64,000 nucleotides of DNA from Herbaspirillum sp. (lineage in GTDB: Bacteria; Pseudomonadota; Gammaproteobacteria; Burkholderiales; Burkholderiaceae_D): positions 1-64,000 of the forward strand of contig JAQGLY010000017.1 in assembly GCA_028292625.1 (NCBI GenBank). Reading direction: 5' to 3'. Below, piece after piece: positions 30,383 through 38,065 of the stretch. The position numbers were made by a program, and so were the translations under genes. The notes under the pieces are model-generated. The model did no database searches. It was not told the DNA's origin and saw only the letters and a program-made list of their open reading frames with translations. Position 1 is the stretch's first letter; each line of letters opens with the position of its first letter.

Positions 30383-30485
30383 CGCCGGGGGCGCCTGTCC
30401 CGCTTCCGCGCGCTGCGGCGCAACATGCGAGGCCGTCCTCGGACCGCCCAGCTTGCAATACTATCGGGTTATTGCGCCCCGCCGG

Positions 30486-30494
30486 TGCTAAAAT
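30486..30494 (+). promoter_or_regulatory. Candidate extended -10 upstream of yajC
   Basis: TGC-TAAAAT (TAAAAT at 30489-30494) lies 36 bases before the yajC start. The TGn extension can compensate for a poor -35. No good -35 is visible, so this is tentative. It would give yajC-secD-secF a promoter separate from tgt, 147 bases upstream. Confidence 0.35.
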
Positions 30495-30529
30495 GCCGAG
30501 TTCTTTTCAATAACCAACTGGAGTAACAC

Positions 30530-30862
30530 GTGTTAATTTCCGATGCATTCGCGCAAGCGACCGGTCCTGGCGCAGGTGGCCTGATGGGTAACCTGACCAG
30601 TTTCCTGCCGATTATCCTGATGTTCGCCGTGCTGTATTTCCTGATGATCCGTCCGCAGATGAAGCGCCAGAAAGAGCAGAAGGCGATGATGGATGCGCTG
30701 GCCAAGGGCGACGAAGTGGTGACTTCCGGCGGTCTGCTGGGCAAGGTGACCAAGGTCAACGATGGTTATGTGACCGTTGAAATCTCCGAAGGCACTGAAG
30801 TCGTTGTGCAGAAAAGCGCGATCACCACGCTGCTGCCGAAGGGCACCGTCAAGGGGCTGTAA
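30530..30862 (+). CDS. yajC: Sec translocon accessory subunit YajC
   Basis: A 110-aa inner-membrane protein that joins SecD and SecF. One transmembrane helix (about 20-42, with FLPIILMFAVLYFLMIRPQ) is followed by the family motif RPQMKRQKEQKAMMDALAKGD and a small beta domain with TSGGLLGKVTKV. Start is GTG at 30530 after CTGGAGTA. It lies between tgt and secD, the standard order. Confidence 0.95.
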   Translation: MLISDAFAQATGPGAGGLMGNLTSFLPIILMFAVLYFLMIRPQMKRQKEQKAMMDALAKGDEVVTSGGLLGKVTKVNDGYVTVEISEGTEVVVQKSAITTLLPKGTVKGL

Positions 30863-31003
30863 TTTGCGGGGCCGACCGTGGCCGGGTTTGCGTGCGGAAT
30901 TTCGCGCGCGGCCGGCGGCTGGTCCGCAATCTGTCGCAAGCGATGTCCGCACGTATGTACGTCATGTACCAAACGCACGTAACGTCTAATCAATGCTGAA
31001 ACT

Positions 31004-32944
31004 ATGAATCGTTATCCTCTCTGGAAATATGTACTGCTGGTGCTGGCCTTGCTGTTCGGTACCGTGTATACCCTGCCGAATTTCTTCGGCGAATCCCCCG
31101 CGGTGCAGATCAGCAGCGCCAAATCCACGCTCAAGCTGACCCCCGAGGTGTTGACCCGGGCCCAGGATATTCTGCAGAAGGGCAATCTGCCGCCGGAGAG
31201 CATACTTTTCGACAACAGCACGCTGCAAGCCTCGGTGCGCGCCCGTTTCACCAATACCGACGAACAGTTCAAGGCCAAGACGCTGCTCGAGCACGAACTC
31301 AATACCGATCCCACCGATCCCGCCTATATCATCGCCTTCAATCTGCTGCCGAACACGCCGCAATGGATGCAAAGCCTGCACGCGTTCCCGATGTTCCTGG
31401 GCCTCGATCTGCGCGGCGGCGTGCATTTCCTGATGCAGGTCGACATCAAGGCGGTCATCAACAAGCGCCTGCAGGGCTTGCTGACCTCCACCCGCAGCAT
31501 TCTGCGCGACAAGAACATCCGTCATAACGGCATCGCCCGCGTCGGCGACACCATTGAAATTGCGTTCCGCGACGAGCCCACCCGCGCCGCCGCCAAGGAA
31601 GCGCTGGCGTCGCAACTGGCCGAGATGCTGTTGACCGACGCAGGCGCCGGCCAGGATCTGAAATTGATCGGCACCCTGCGTCCCGAAGCCCTGCGCCAGA
31701 CGCAGGACGACGGCGTCAAGCAAAACATCCTGACGCTGTCCAAGCGCGTCAACGAACTGGGCGTGAGCGAACCGACCATTCAGCGCCAGGGCGCCGACCG
31801 CATCGTGGTCGAATTGCCCGGCGTGCAGGACGTGTCGCGCGCCAAGGACATCATCGGCCGCACCGCCACGCTGGAAGTGCGCATGGTCGACGAATCGATC
31901 GTCCGCGGCACGGAACTGAGCTCCGCGGTGCCGTTCGGTTCCGAACTGTTCAAAACCGGAAAGAACGCGCCCGTCATCCTGTACAAGGAGCCCATTCTGA
32001 CCGGCGATTACATCTCCAGCGCGTCGGCCAGCTTCGACCAGAACCATCAGGCCGCGGTCAGCATCGATCTGAACGGCGACGGCGGCCGCAGAATGCGCGA
32101 TGCGACGCGCAACAAGATCGGCAAGGCAATGGCCATCGTGCTGTTTGAAAAAGGCAAGGGCGAAGTGCTGACGGTCGCCACCATCCGTGACGAACTGGGT
32201 TCGCGCTTCCAGATTACCGGCATGGAATCGCCGGAAGCAGCGGCCGACCTGTCGCTGCTGCTGCGCGCCGGTTCGCTGGCGGCGCCGATGGAAATCATCG
32301 AAGAACGCACTATCGGGCCGCAACTCGGCGCCGACAATATCCGCAAGGGTTTCGAATCGACCATGTACGGCTTCCTGGTGATCGCCGCGTTCATGATCTG
32401 CTACTACCTGATGTTCGGCCTGTTCAGTGCGATAGCGCTGTCGGTCAATCTGCTGTTGCTGGTGGCGCTGCTGTCGACGCTGCAAGCCACGCTGACGCTG
32501 CCCGGCATCGCCGCGATCGCGCTGACGCTGGGCATGGCGATCGACTCCAACGTGCTGATCAACGAACGCATTCGCGAAGAGCTGCGCGCGGGCAATACGC
32601 CGCAGGCCGCCATCGCGATCGGCTTCGAACGCGCGTGGGCCACGATTCTGGACTCCAACGTGACGACCCTGATCGCCGGTCTGGCGCTGCTGATTTTCGG
32701 CTCCGGCGCGATTCGCGGCTTTGCCGTTGTGCATTGTCTCGGCATCCTGACCTCGATGTTCTCGGCCGTATTCTTCTCGCGCGGACTGGCCAATCTCTGG
32801 TATGGCCGCCGCAAAAAGCTTTCCGCCCTCGCCATCGGCCAGATCTGGAAACCCGCCGACGTCGCGGTCAAGGGCGCGCTGGATGGCGACGCGTTGCCGA
32901 AGGCGCCGCGGGCGTCGAAGGTATCCCGGCCGCGCCGCAAATAA
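31004..32944 (+). CDS. secD: Protein translocase subunit SecD
   Basis: A 646-aa inner-membrane subunit that uses the proton motive force to pull exported proteins through SecYEG. It has an N-terminal transmembrane helix, a large periplasmic region, and a C-terminal bundle of five helices (about 455-600). The family motif LGLDLRGGVHFLMQVD is near residue 130, and the helix-1 marker for RND-like SecD, GLALLIFGSGAIRGFAVVHCLGILTSMF (two parts: GLALLIFGSGA, IRGFAVVHCLGIL), is intact. The C-terminus is basic. secF follows after 47 bases. Confidence 0.97.
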   Translation: MNRYPLWKYVLLVLALLFGTVYTLPNFFGESPAVQISSAKSTLKLTPEVLTRAQDILQKGNLPPESILFDNSTLQASVRARFTNTDEQFKAKTLLEHELNTDPTDPAYIIAFNLLPNTPQWMQSLHAFPMFLGLDLRGGVHFLMQVDIKAVINKRLQGLLTSTRSILRDKNIRHNGIARVGDTIEIAFRDEPTRAAAKEALASQLAEMLLTDAGAGQDLKLIGTLRPEALRQTQDDGVKQNILTLSKRVNELGVSEPTIQRQGADRIVVELPGVQDVSRAKDIIGRTATLEVRMVDESIVRGTELSSAVPFGSELFKTGKNAPVILYKEPILTGDYISSASASFDQNHQAAVSIDLNGDGGRRMRDATRNKIGKAMAIVLFEKGKGEVLTVATIRDELGSRFQITGMESPEAAADLSLLLRAGSLAAPMEIIEERTIGPQLGADNIRKGFESTMYGFLVIAAFMICYYLMFGLFSAIALSVNLLLLVALLSTLQATLTLPGIAAIALTLGMAIDSNVLINERIREELRAGNTPQAAIAIGFERAWATILDSNVTTLIAGLALLIFGSGAIRGFAVVHCLGILTSMFSAVFFSRGLANLWYGRRKKLSALAIGQIWKPADVAVKGALDGDALPKAPRASKVSRPRRK

Positions 32945-32991
32945 TCGAAGCTTGAGGATAGGTCCCTCGCAGGGATCGGACAGAAAGGGTA

Positions 32992-33939
32992 ATGATGGAA
33001 TTTTTCCGGATTAAAAAAGATATACCGTTCATGCGCCATGCGCTGATCTTCAATGTCATTTCGGCGCTGACGTTCATCGCCGCGGTGTTTTTCCTGTTCG
33101 ACAGGGGCCTGCATTTCTCGATCGAATTCACCGGCGGCACGGTGATGGAAGTGCATTACCCGTCGGCCGCCAATATCGAGCAAACCCGGCAATCGATAGA
33201 AAAGCTGGGCTATGCCGACGCCCAGGTGCAAAGCTTCGGCACCGCGCAGGACGTCCTGATCCGCTTGCCGGCGCGTAGCGGCGTCAACGCATCGGAGCAA
33301 AGCGGAAAAGTCATCGCCACCCTGCAGAGCCAGGAACCCGGCGTCAAACTGCAGCGCGTGGAATTCGTCGGTCCGCAGGTCGGCGAGGAACTGGCGCACG
33401 ACGGCCTGATGGCGCTGGGCATGGTGGTGATCGGCATCATGATCTATCTGGCGATCCGCTTCGAATGGAAATACGCGATCGCCGGCGTGATCGCGAACTT
33501 GCACGATATCGTCATCATTCTCGGTTTCTTCGCATTCTTCCAGTGGGAGTTTTCGCTGACCGTGCTGGCGGCGGTGCTGGCGGTGCTGGGCTATTCGGTC
33601 AACGAATCGGTGGTGGTGTTCGACCGCGTGCGTGAAACCTTCCGCGATCGCCGCTACGGCAAAATGACCACGCCGGAAGTGCTGAACCATGGGATCACCC
33701 GCACCATTTCCCGCACCATCATCACCCACGGCAGCACCGAAGTCATGGTGCTGTCGATGCTGATTTTCGGCGGCCCTACGCTGCATTATTTCGCGGCGGC
33801 GCTGACCATCGGCATCGTGTTCGGCATTTACTCGTCGGTGTTTGTTGCCGCGGCGCTGGCGATGTGGTTGGGCGTCAAGCGCGAAGACATGATCAAGCCG
33901 ATCAAGCCGAAGGACGAAACCGACGGCGCGGTGGTCTGA
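32992..33939 (+). CDS. secF: Protein translocase subunit SecF
   Basis: A 315-aa six-helix inner-membrane partner of SecD. The opening FFRIKKDIPFMRHALIFN, the periplasmic SIEFTGGTVMEVHYP and the membrane motif VLGYSVNESVVVFDRVRE followed by SRTIITHGSTEVMVL are family marks. Two adjacent ATGs (32992 and 32995) follow AAAGGG; either may be used. A strong hairpin terminator follows, ending the Sec group. Confidence 0.97.
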   Translation: MMEFFRIKKDIPFMRHALIFNVISALTFIAAVFFLFDRGLHFSIEFTGGTVMEVHYPSAANIEQTRQSIEKLGYADAQVQSFGTAQDVLIRLPARSGVNASEQSGKVIATLQSQEPGVKLQRVEFVGPQVGEELAHDGLMALGMVVIGIMIYLAIRFEWKYAIAGVIANLHDIVIILGFFAFFQWEFSLTVLAAVLAVLGYSVNESVVVFDRVRETFRDRRYGKMTTPEVLNHGITRTISRTIITHGSTEVMVLSMLIFGGPTLHYFAAALTIGIVFGIYSSVFVAAALAMWLGVKREDMIKPIKPKDETDGAVV

Positions 33940-33975
33940 CCCGCTTGACCGTCCCTTGACTGGACCGCTGGAAAA

Positions 33976-34010
33976 ACGGCGCGCCACGACGGCGCGCCGT
34001 ATTGCATTTT
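33976..34010 (+). terminator. Intrinsic terminator after secF
   Basis: A perfect 10-bp GC-rich stem (ACGGCGCGCC at 33976-33985, GGCGCGCCGT at 33991-34000) with a 5-base loop is followed by ATTGCATTTT. It lies between secF and tcdA, so tcdA probably has its own promoter. Confidence 0.75.
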
Positions 34011-34034
34011 GATAGCCTTTTTTTTACCGACGCC

Positions 34035-34868
34035 ATGAGCTTGCCAGACCTTTCCGTTGGACCCGCTGTCGACGCGGCGGAAGTCGACTTCGATCGCCGC
34101 TTCGGCGGCATTGCCCGGCTGTATGGCGCGGCCGCTTTGCAGCGGTTCCGCCGGTCGCACATATGCGTGGTCGGCGTCGGCGGGGTCGGCTCCTGGGCGG
34201 TCGAAGCGCTGGCGCGCAGTGCGATCGGCGGCATCACGATGATCGATCTGGACAATCTGGCCGAATCGAACGTCAACCGCCAGATTCACGCGCTCAGCGA
34301 CACGCTGGGCAAGGCCAAGGTGACCGCGCTGGCCGAACGCGTCGCATTGATCAATCCGTTCTGCAAAGTCACCGAAATCGAGGATTTCCTGACGCCGGAC
34401 AATCTCGATCGGATGATAGGCGCGCATGCCTACGATTACGTAATCGACGCCATCGACAACGTGCAGGCCAAAGTCGCCCTGATCGCTTATTGCCGCGACC
34501 ATGCCATCCCCTTGCTGACCGTCGGCAGCGCCGGCGGCCAGACCGATCCGTCCAAAATAGAAGTGCGCGACCTATCCAAAACCGAGCAGGAACCGCTATT
34601 GGCGAAGGTGCGCAAGCGCTTGCGCAGCTATCATCGCTTCCCGCGCGGCGACCGCAACCGCTTCGGCGTCGACGCGGTGTTTTCCACCGAACCGGTGCGC
34701 ATGCCGGTCGATGAAGCCTGTGCCGTCGACGGCGAAGCTTTGGACTATGCATCCGAAGGCGTCACCGGTTTGAACTGCGCCGGCTACGGCTCGGCAGTGG
34801 TGGTGACTGCCTCGTTTGGGCTCGCGGCGGCCGCGCATGTGCTGCGGAAACTGGCGCAATCCGTTTAG
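34035..34868 (+). CDS. tcdA: tRNA threonylcarbamoyladenosine dehydratase (TcdA/CsdL)
   Basis: A 277-aa E1-like enzyme that cyclises t6A37 to ct6A37 in ANN-decoding tRNAs using ATP. The nucleotide motif VVGVGGVGSWAVEALARS (about 44-61) and the following MIDLDNLAESNVNRQ are the classical ThiF/MoeB-family signature. YVIDAIDNVQAK is also present. I start at the ATG at 34035; the ORF opens at 34002 without family similarity. Only one methionine-rich C-terminal Cys motif region is visible (NCAGYGSAVVVTASFG). Confidence 0.94.
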   Translation: MSLPDLSVGPAVDAAEVDFDRRFGGIARLYGAAALQRFRRSHICVVGVGGVGSWAVEALARSAIGGITMIDLDNLAESNVNRQIHALSDTLGKAKVTALAERVALINPFCKVTEIEDFLTPDNLDRMIGAHAYDYVIDAIDNVQAKVALIAYCRDHAIPLLTVGSAGGQTDPSKIEVRDLSKTEQEPLLAKVRKRLRSYHRFPRGDRNRFGVDAVFSTEPVRMPVDEACAVDGEALDYASEGVTGLNCAGYGSAVVVTASFGLAAAAHVLRKLAQSV

Positions 34869-34980
34869 GCTGGCGGCCGGTTGAAGCGGCATGTCTATCT
34901 TGCCCGCGGGCACCCCCGGCTTAAGCCGACCTGGCCATGACAATATTCTTCCGGACAGCGGGGTCATTGGCCCGCGTCCA

Positions 34981-34989
34981 TGCTAGAAT
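34981..34989 (+). promoter_or_regulatory. Candidate extended -10 for the small gene at 35014
   Basis: TGC-TAGAAT (TAGAAT at 34984-34989) lies 25 bases before the start of the small ORF. This would leave a very short leader that still includes the GGGAGGA ribosome site. No good -35 is seen. Confidence 0.35.
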
Positions 34990-35013
34990 TTCTCAGTGGA
35001 TTTGGGAGGACAT

Positions 35014-35265
35014 ATGACCGTTCAGTTCACAGGAGCGACGAATACCGACGGCAACCGTCTGGTTTTCGACACGCGCGCGCATGAGTACGACGATGGGAAA
35101 TTTCAGGGTTTCGTGCACCTGATTCTTTTCCGCGACAGCAGCCAGGAGGAGAAGGATTTTCCCTGCGGCGCTATACGCGATACCGAAGAAGAAGCGCTGG
35201 CGGATGCACTGAAGCTGAGCAAGGAGTTGCCGATCAGCCGCGGGTCCGCAATTGGAAAAGTCTGA
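35014..35265 (+). CDS. Small hypothetical protein
   Basis: An 83-aa acidic protein that I do not recognise. It starts MTVQFTGATNTDGNRLVFDT and has predicted beta-rich sequence, then a Glu/Asp-rich helix (DTEEEALADALKLSKEL). There is no signal peptide or membrane segment. The start at 35014 is strongly supported by GGGAGGA at 35004-35010; an upstream in-frame ATG at 34996 lacks such a site. It stands alone between tcdA and the AT-rich acyltransferase gene, with codon use like the host chromosome, so I regard it as real but of unknown role. Confidence 0.65.
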   Translation: MTVQFTGATNTDGNRLVFDTRAHEYDDGKFQGFVHLILFRDSSQEEKDFPCGAIRDTEEEALADALKLSKELPISRGSAIGKV

Positions 35266-35533
35266 GTCATCTTCAAACCGCCGCTTGCGCCATCGATCGA
35301 GCGCCCCAGATCCCTACTTGCTTGAATGGAATTCCGGTCGCTCGGGCGATAGGCGCCATGTATATGTCTAGTTTTGGATGCGAGCGACACAAAAATCTCA
35401 GCGCCATTTCAATGTGAGCAATTTATTGAAAAATGCCCTTTTCAGGGGACGGTCGCAGAAAATGATACGAGCTATACCGAATTTTTGAATCTGTTTAAGC
35501 AACCTTTACATGCTGGTTGCCGCATAAGGCCTA

Positions 35534-36562
35534 CTAAATTTTGGGTTGCTCGTATTGTTCTATATTTTTAGCTGCGGAAAACGCACGAGTCTCTTTGTTT
35601 ATTGCCGCAATCCTTCGGCGATATTTCAATGTAGGTAATTCGACCAGAAAATACGAAACTGCACCCGCTAAAACTGACAAGAAAAGCAGCAGAAACATAA
35701 ATCTGATTCGTGATTCTTTGAAAATGCCGTAATGGTCTAGCGTTACTAAAATTGGATAATGTCCTAAAAAACATCCGTAAGATACAGCCCCCATCCAGTT
35801 GTCTATTTTTTTCGGTCGTAGATGTCGTAACAACATGATGCAGGCTGCACCAAAATAAAGACCTAGAAATATTTCCTTGTTGAAGCCTTTATTAATTTGC
35901 CCGGTCATTAATAAGCCCAAATAATTAATCGTCAGAGGTATTAGTGCGATTGTGAAGTACTTCCATTTCTTCCAATAGATTAAATGCCCAATGATGAAAA
36001 ATATCAAAGTACCAGGTAGGCTGTAATAGCTGAATTCGAGTATTGGAATTGCATTCCATGTTGCGCAGCAGAATACGATAGTGGCTACAGCAAAGGCTCC
36101 GACAATGGTGACAGAAGACGTAAATAAGACGGGAACTGAAAGATAAAATAAAAATTCTGTGGCAAGTGATCCCGATGGAGGGTCTATCGGGAAAATATTT
36201 GCAGTAGGTACATATCCGGCCAATCCTAGGGGTAATAGAGCGATATTGTTCCAGGCATCACTGGCACCTAATTTGTTGGGTGTGAAATTTGGCGATGATA
36301 GTGAAAAAACGTAGAAAACAAAAAAACATATCGCGACGTAAAAATAAAATTGAGGGCCTATTCTGATTACTCTGTCTTTGAGAAATCCGCTTGAATTTGG
36401 AGGTGTCGAAAAGCGTGCAGAATATAGCCCGCTGATCACGTATCCGGAAATTATAAAAAATATAATTACAGCTGTAACTCCGGTGTTGTAATCGAAGGGG
36501 GTAAATCTCGCATGATAGGTTACCACTGCGCATGCAAGCAAAAGCCTCAATGCCCCAAACAT
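35534..36562 (-). CDS. Acyltransferase-3 family membrane protein
   Basis: A 342-aa protein with about ten hydrophobic helices, related to OafA/NodX-type O-acyltransferases that acetylate or acylate surface sugars. The catalytic His is in AVVTYHARF (about residue 17), and the family Arg is in KDRVIRIGPQFYFY. GSLATEFLFYLSVP (about 131-144) and SYGCFLGHYPILV are also typical. The gene is strikingly AT-rich against its neighbours, has lower-GC codon use and ends in a charged tail. It looks acquired. It may modify lipopolysaccharide O-antigen or exopolysaccharide, but no sugar genes adjoin it. Confidence 0.85.
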   Translation of the reverse strand: MFGALRLLLACAVVTYHARFTPFDYNTGVTAVIIFFIISGYVISGLYSARFSTPPNSSGFLKDRVIRIGPQFYFYVAICFFVFYVFSLSSPNFTPNKLGASDAWNNIALLPLGLAGYVPTANIFPIDPPSGSLATEFLFYLSVPVLFTSSVTIVGAFAVATIVFCCATWNAIPILEFSYYSLPGTLIFFIIGHLIYWKKWKYFTIALIPLTINYLGLLMTGQINKGFNKEIFLGLYFGAACIMLLRHLRPKKIDNWMGAVSYGCFLGHYPILVTLDHYGIFKESRIRFMFLLLFLSVLAGAVSYFLVELPTLKYRRRIAAINKETRAFSAAKNIEQYEQPKI

Positions 36563-37013
36563 TGGATTCCTTTTATTTTTAGTTGATATCAGAATATTGC
36601 TGTTGCAATATATCGCGCACGGAGTGTATCGCGAAATAGAAATTCAGGTATTTTTCATAAATTTATACCTGCCACGCAATCGGGATTGCTGGTTATTGCG
36701 TATGGCGCTATGGCGTATATGGACCCAACGCTGCGGCCTGTTTTTCTGTAATTTAACATCTTGAAGCGGCGATATCCATCGTCGGCATGATGATTAGGGG
36801 ATTGGAACGCATCGGGGCGATACCGAAGATGCGCGGACCGTCTTACAAGAATGGATCGTGCGGGGGGGATCGGCGGAAGGAGGGTAATGTTCGGTAAAAT
36901 TTGTAGCGAGAATGATGCTGTAATACTGACTATGAAAATTGAAATCACCTTCCAAAAATTGGAATGTCATTTTCCACGGATTTTTGATGATTGGCGGAAA
37001 GCCTTGAATTCTT
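36563..37013. other. Intergenic AT-rich stretch between acyltransferase and tRNA-His
   Basis: About 450 bases in which I see no gene. It contains an imperfect stem (CAGGTAT 36645-36651, ATACCTG 36665-36671). Open frames here (for example 36655-36948 leftward and 36851-37078 rightward, which reads through the tRNA) have no protein-like composition. It is the leader of the acyltransferase gene on one side and the 3' flank of tRNA-His on the other. I found no integrase and no repeat of the tRNA 3' end. Confidence 0.5.
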
Positions 37014-37090
37014 TGGGGTGGACGACGGGGCTCGAACCCGCGACAACAGGAATCACAATCCTGGACTCTACCAACTGAGCTACGACCACC
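37014..37090 (-). tRNA. tRNA-His (anticodon GTG)
   Basis: A 77-base cloverleaf with the anticodon loop TTGTGAT (anticodon GTG), a standard D-arm (TAGCTCAGTTGG), a T-loop TTCGAGC, the extra 5' G-1 that marks histidine tRNAs (37090), discriminator C73 and an encoded CCA (37014-37016). The acceptor stem has one oddity: positions 5 and 68 are T and T (plus-strand A37085 and A37022), a mismatch where other acceptor pairs are intact. It lies between murI and the AT-rich acyltransferase segment and has a strong promoter upstream. Confidence 0.95.
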
Positions 37091-37135
37091 ATTGAGGCGA
37101 CACTGAAAATAATGCCGCCGATAAGACAGCTGGGA

Positions 37136-37164
37136 ATTATACAAACATGTGGCGGTACTTGCAA
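37136..37164 (-). promoter_or_regulatory. Sigma-70 promoter of tRNA-His
   Basis: On the minus strand TTGCAA (37164-37159) and a perfect TATAAT (37141-37136) are separated by exactly 17 bases. Transcription would begin near 37129, about 40 bases before the mature tRNA 5' end. It is the best sigma-70 match I see in the window. Confidence 0.8.
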
Positions 37165-37196
37165 ACGAAATAAGCGCGGCCCGCATACAAACGTGC

Positions 37197-38057
37197 TCAA
37201 GTCGTATGGATGTCCTGCGCCTGCGGGGCTACGGCGGTAACGGCGGGGGTCAATCTCAACAGTCTGGCAAATGCCGTCTGCAAGCTGCCGGCGCCGGCGC
37301 TGGTGTAGGCGCTTAGCGTACCCATGCCGTGTTCCGATGCGCGGCGCAGGCCTGCCGCGTCGATCAGCCGCGTCAATTGCCGGCTGACCGCTTGCCCGGT
37401 ATCGACGATGCCTATCGATGCGGCGCCGAGTTTGCGCAGCGTATCCTCAATCAGCGGACGCACGAACGGATAGTGCGTGCAGCCCAGCACCAGCGTATCG
37501 ATTTGCCGTTCCAGCAGCAGGCTCAAATGGCCTTGCAGCAAATGCGCCGTCGGCGGCGCATACAACGCCCCCTGTTCGATCAGATCGACCAGACCTACGC
37601 AGGCGGTGCTGTGAAAATTTGCGCCGGTGGAGACGCTCAATTGGTCGCGCAATGCGATGAAACGGGCGCTGGCAAGCGTGGCGCGCGTTGCCAATACGCC
37701 GACCTGCCGATTACGGGATTGCTGTGCGGCAGGCTTGAGCCCGGGTTCGATGCCGACCACGATCAGCGCCGGATATTGCGCGCGCAATGCGACGATCGCA
37801 GCGGCGGTGGCAGTGTTGCAGGCGACCACCAGCGCCTTGGCGCCTCGCGCCAGCAGGAATTGCGCGATCGCCAGCGAACGCGCGACGATTTCCGCTTCGC
37901 TGCGGTCGCCGTACGGCGCATAGCCGGAATCGGCGAAATACAGCAGATGCTCGTGCGGCAGATCGGCATGCATGTGGCGCAGCACCGACAAACCGCCGAC
38001 GCCGGAATCGAAAATGCCGATGGGCGCATCGGCAGCCATCGGCATTGCAGGCGGCAT
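37197..38057 (-). CDS. murI: Glutamate racemase
   Basis: A 286-aa cofactor-independent racemase that makes D-glutamate for peptidoglycan. The N-terminal IGIFDSGVGGLSVL and YFADSGYAPYG lead to the two catalytic cysteines, in VACNTATAAAI and LGCTHYPFVRP. I start at the ATG at 38057, 8 bases after the fumarase stop; the ATG at 38045 is equally possible, and the frame opens back to 38126 inside the fumarase gene. It is downstream of fumarase on the same strand and likely co-transcribed. Confidence 0.94.
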   Translation of the reverse strand: MPPAMPMAADAPIGIFDSGVGGLSVLRHMHADLPHEHLLYFADSGYAPYGDRSEAEIVARSLAIAQFLLARGAKALVVACNTATAAAIVALRAQYPALIVVGIEPGLKPAAQQSRNRQVGVLATRATLASARFIALRDQLSVSTGANFHSTACVGLVDLIEQGALYAPPTAHLLQGHLSLLLERQIDTLVLGCTHYPFVRPLIEDTLRKLGAASIGIVDTGQAVSRQLTRLIDAAGLRRASEHGMGTLSAYTSAGAGSLQTAFARLLRLTPAVTAVAPQAQDIHTT

Positions 38058-38065
38058 ACTGGGGC

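Noticed and set aside
35374..35571. 65-codon frame upstream of the acyltransferase gene
   Set aside because: No ribosome site, no recognisable features, and it overlaps the end of the acyltransferase gene.
36563..37013. Attachment-site repeat of the tRNA-His 3' end
   Set aside because: I looked through the AT-rich flank for a second copy of the tRNA 3' end and did not see one.
36851..37078. Open frame across tRNA-His on the plus strand
   Set aside because: It reads the antisense of the tRNA and has no protein-like composition or ribosome site.
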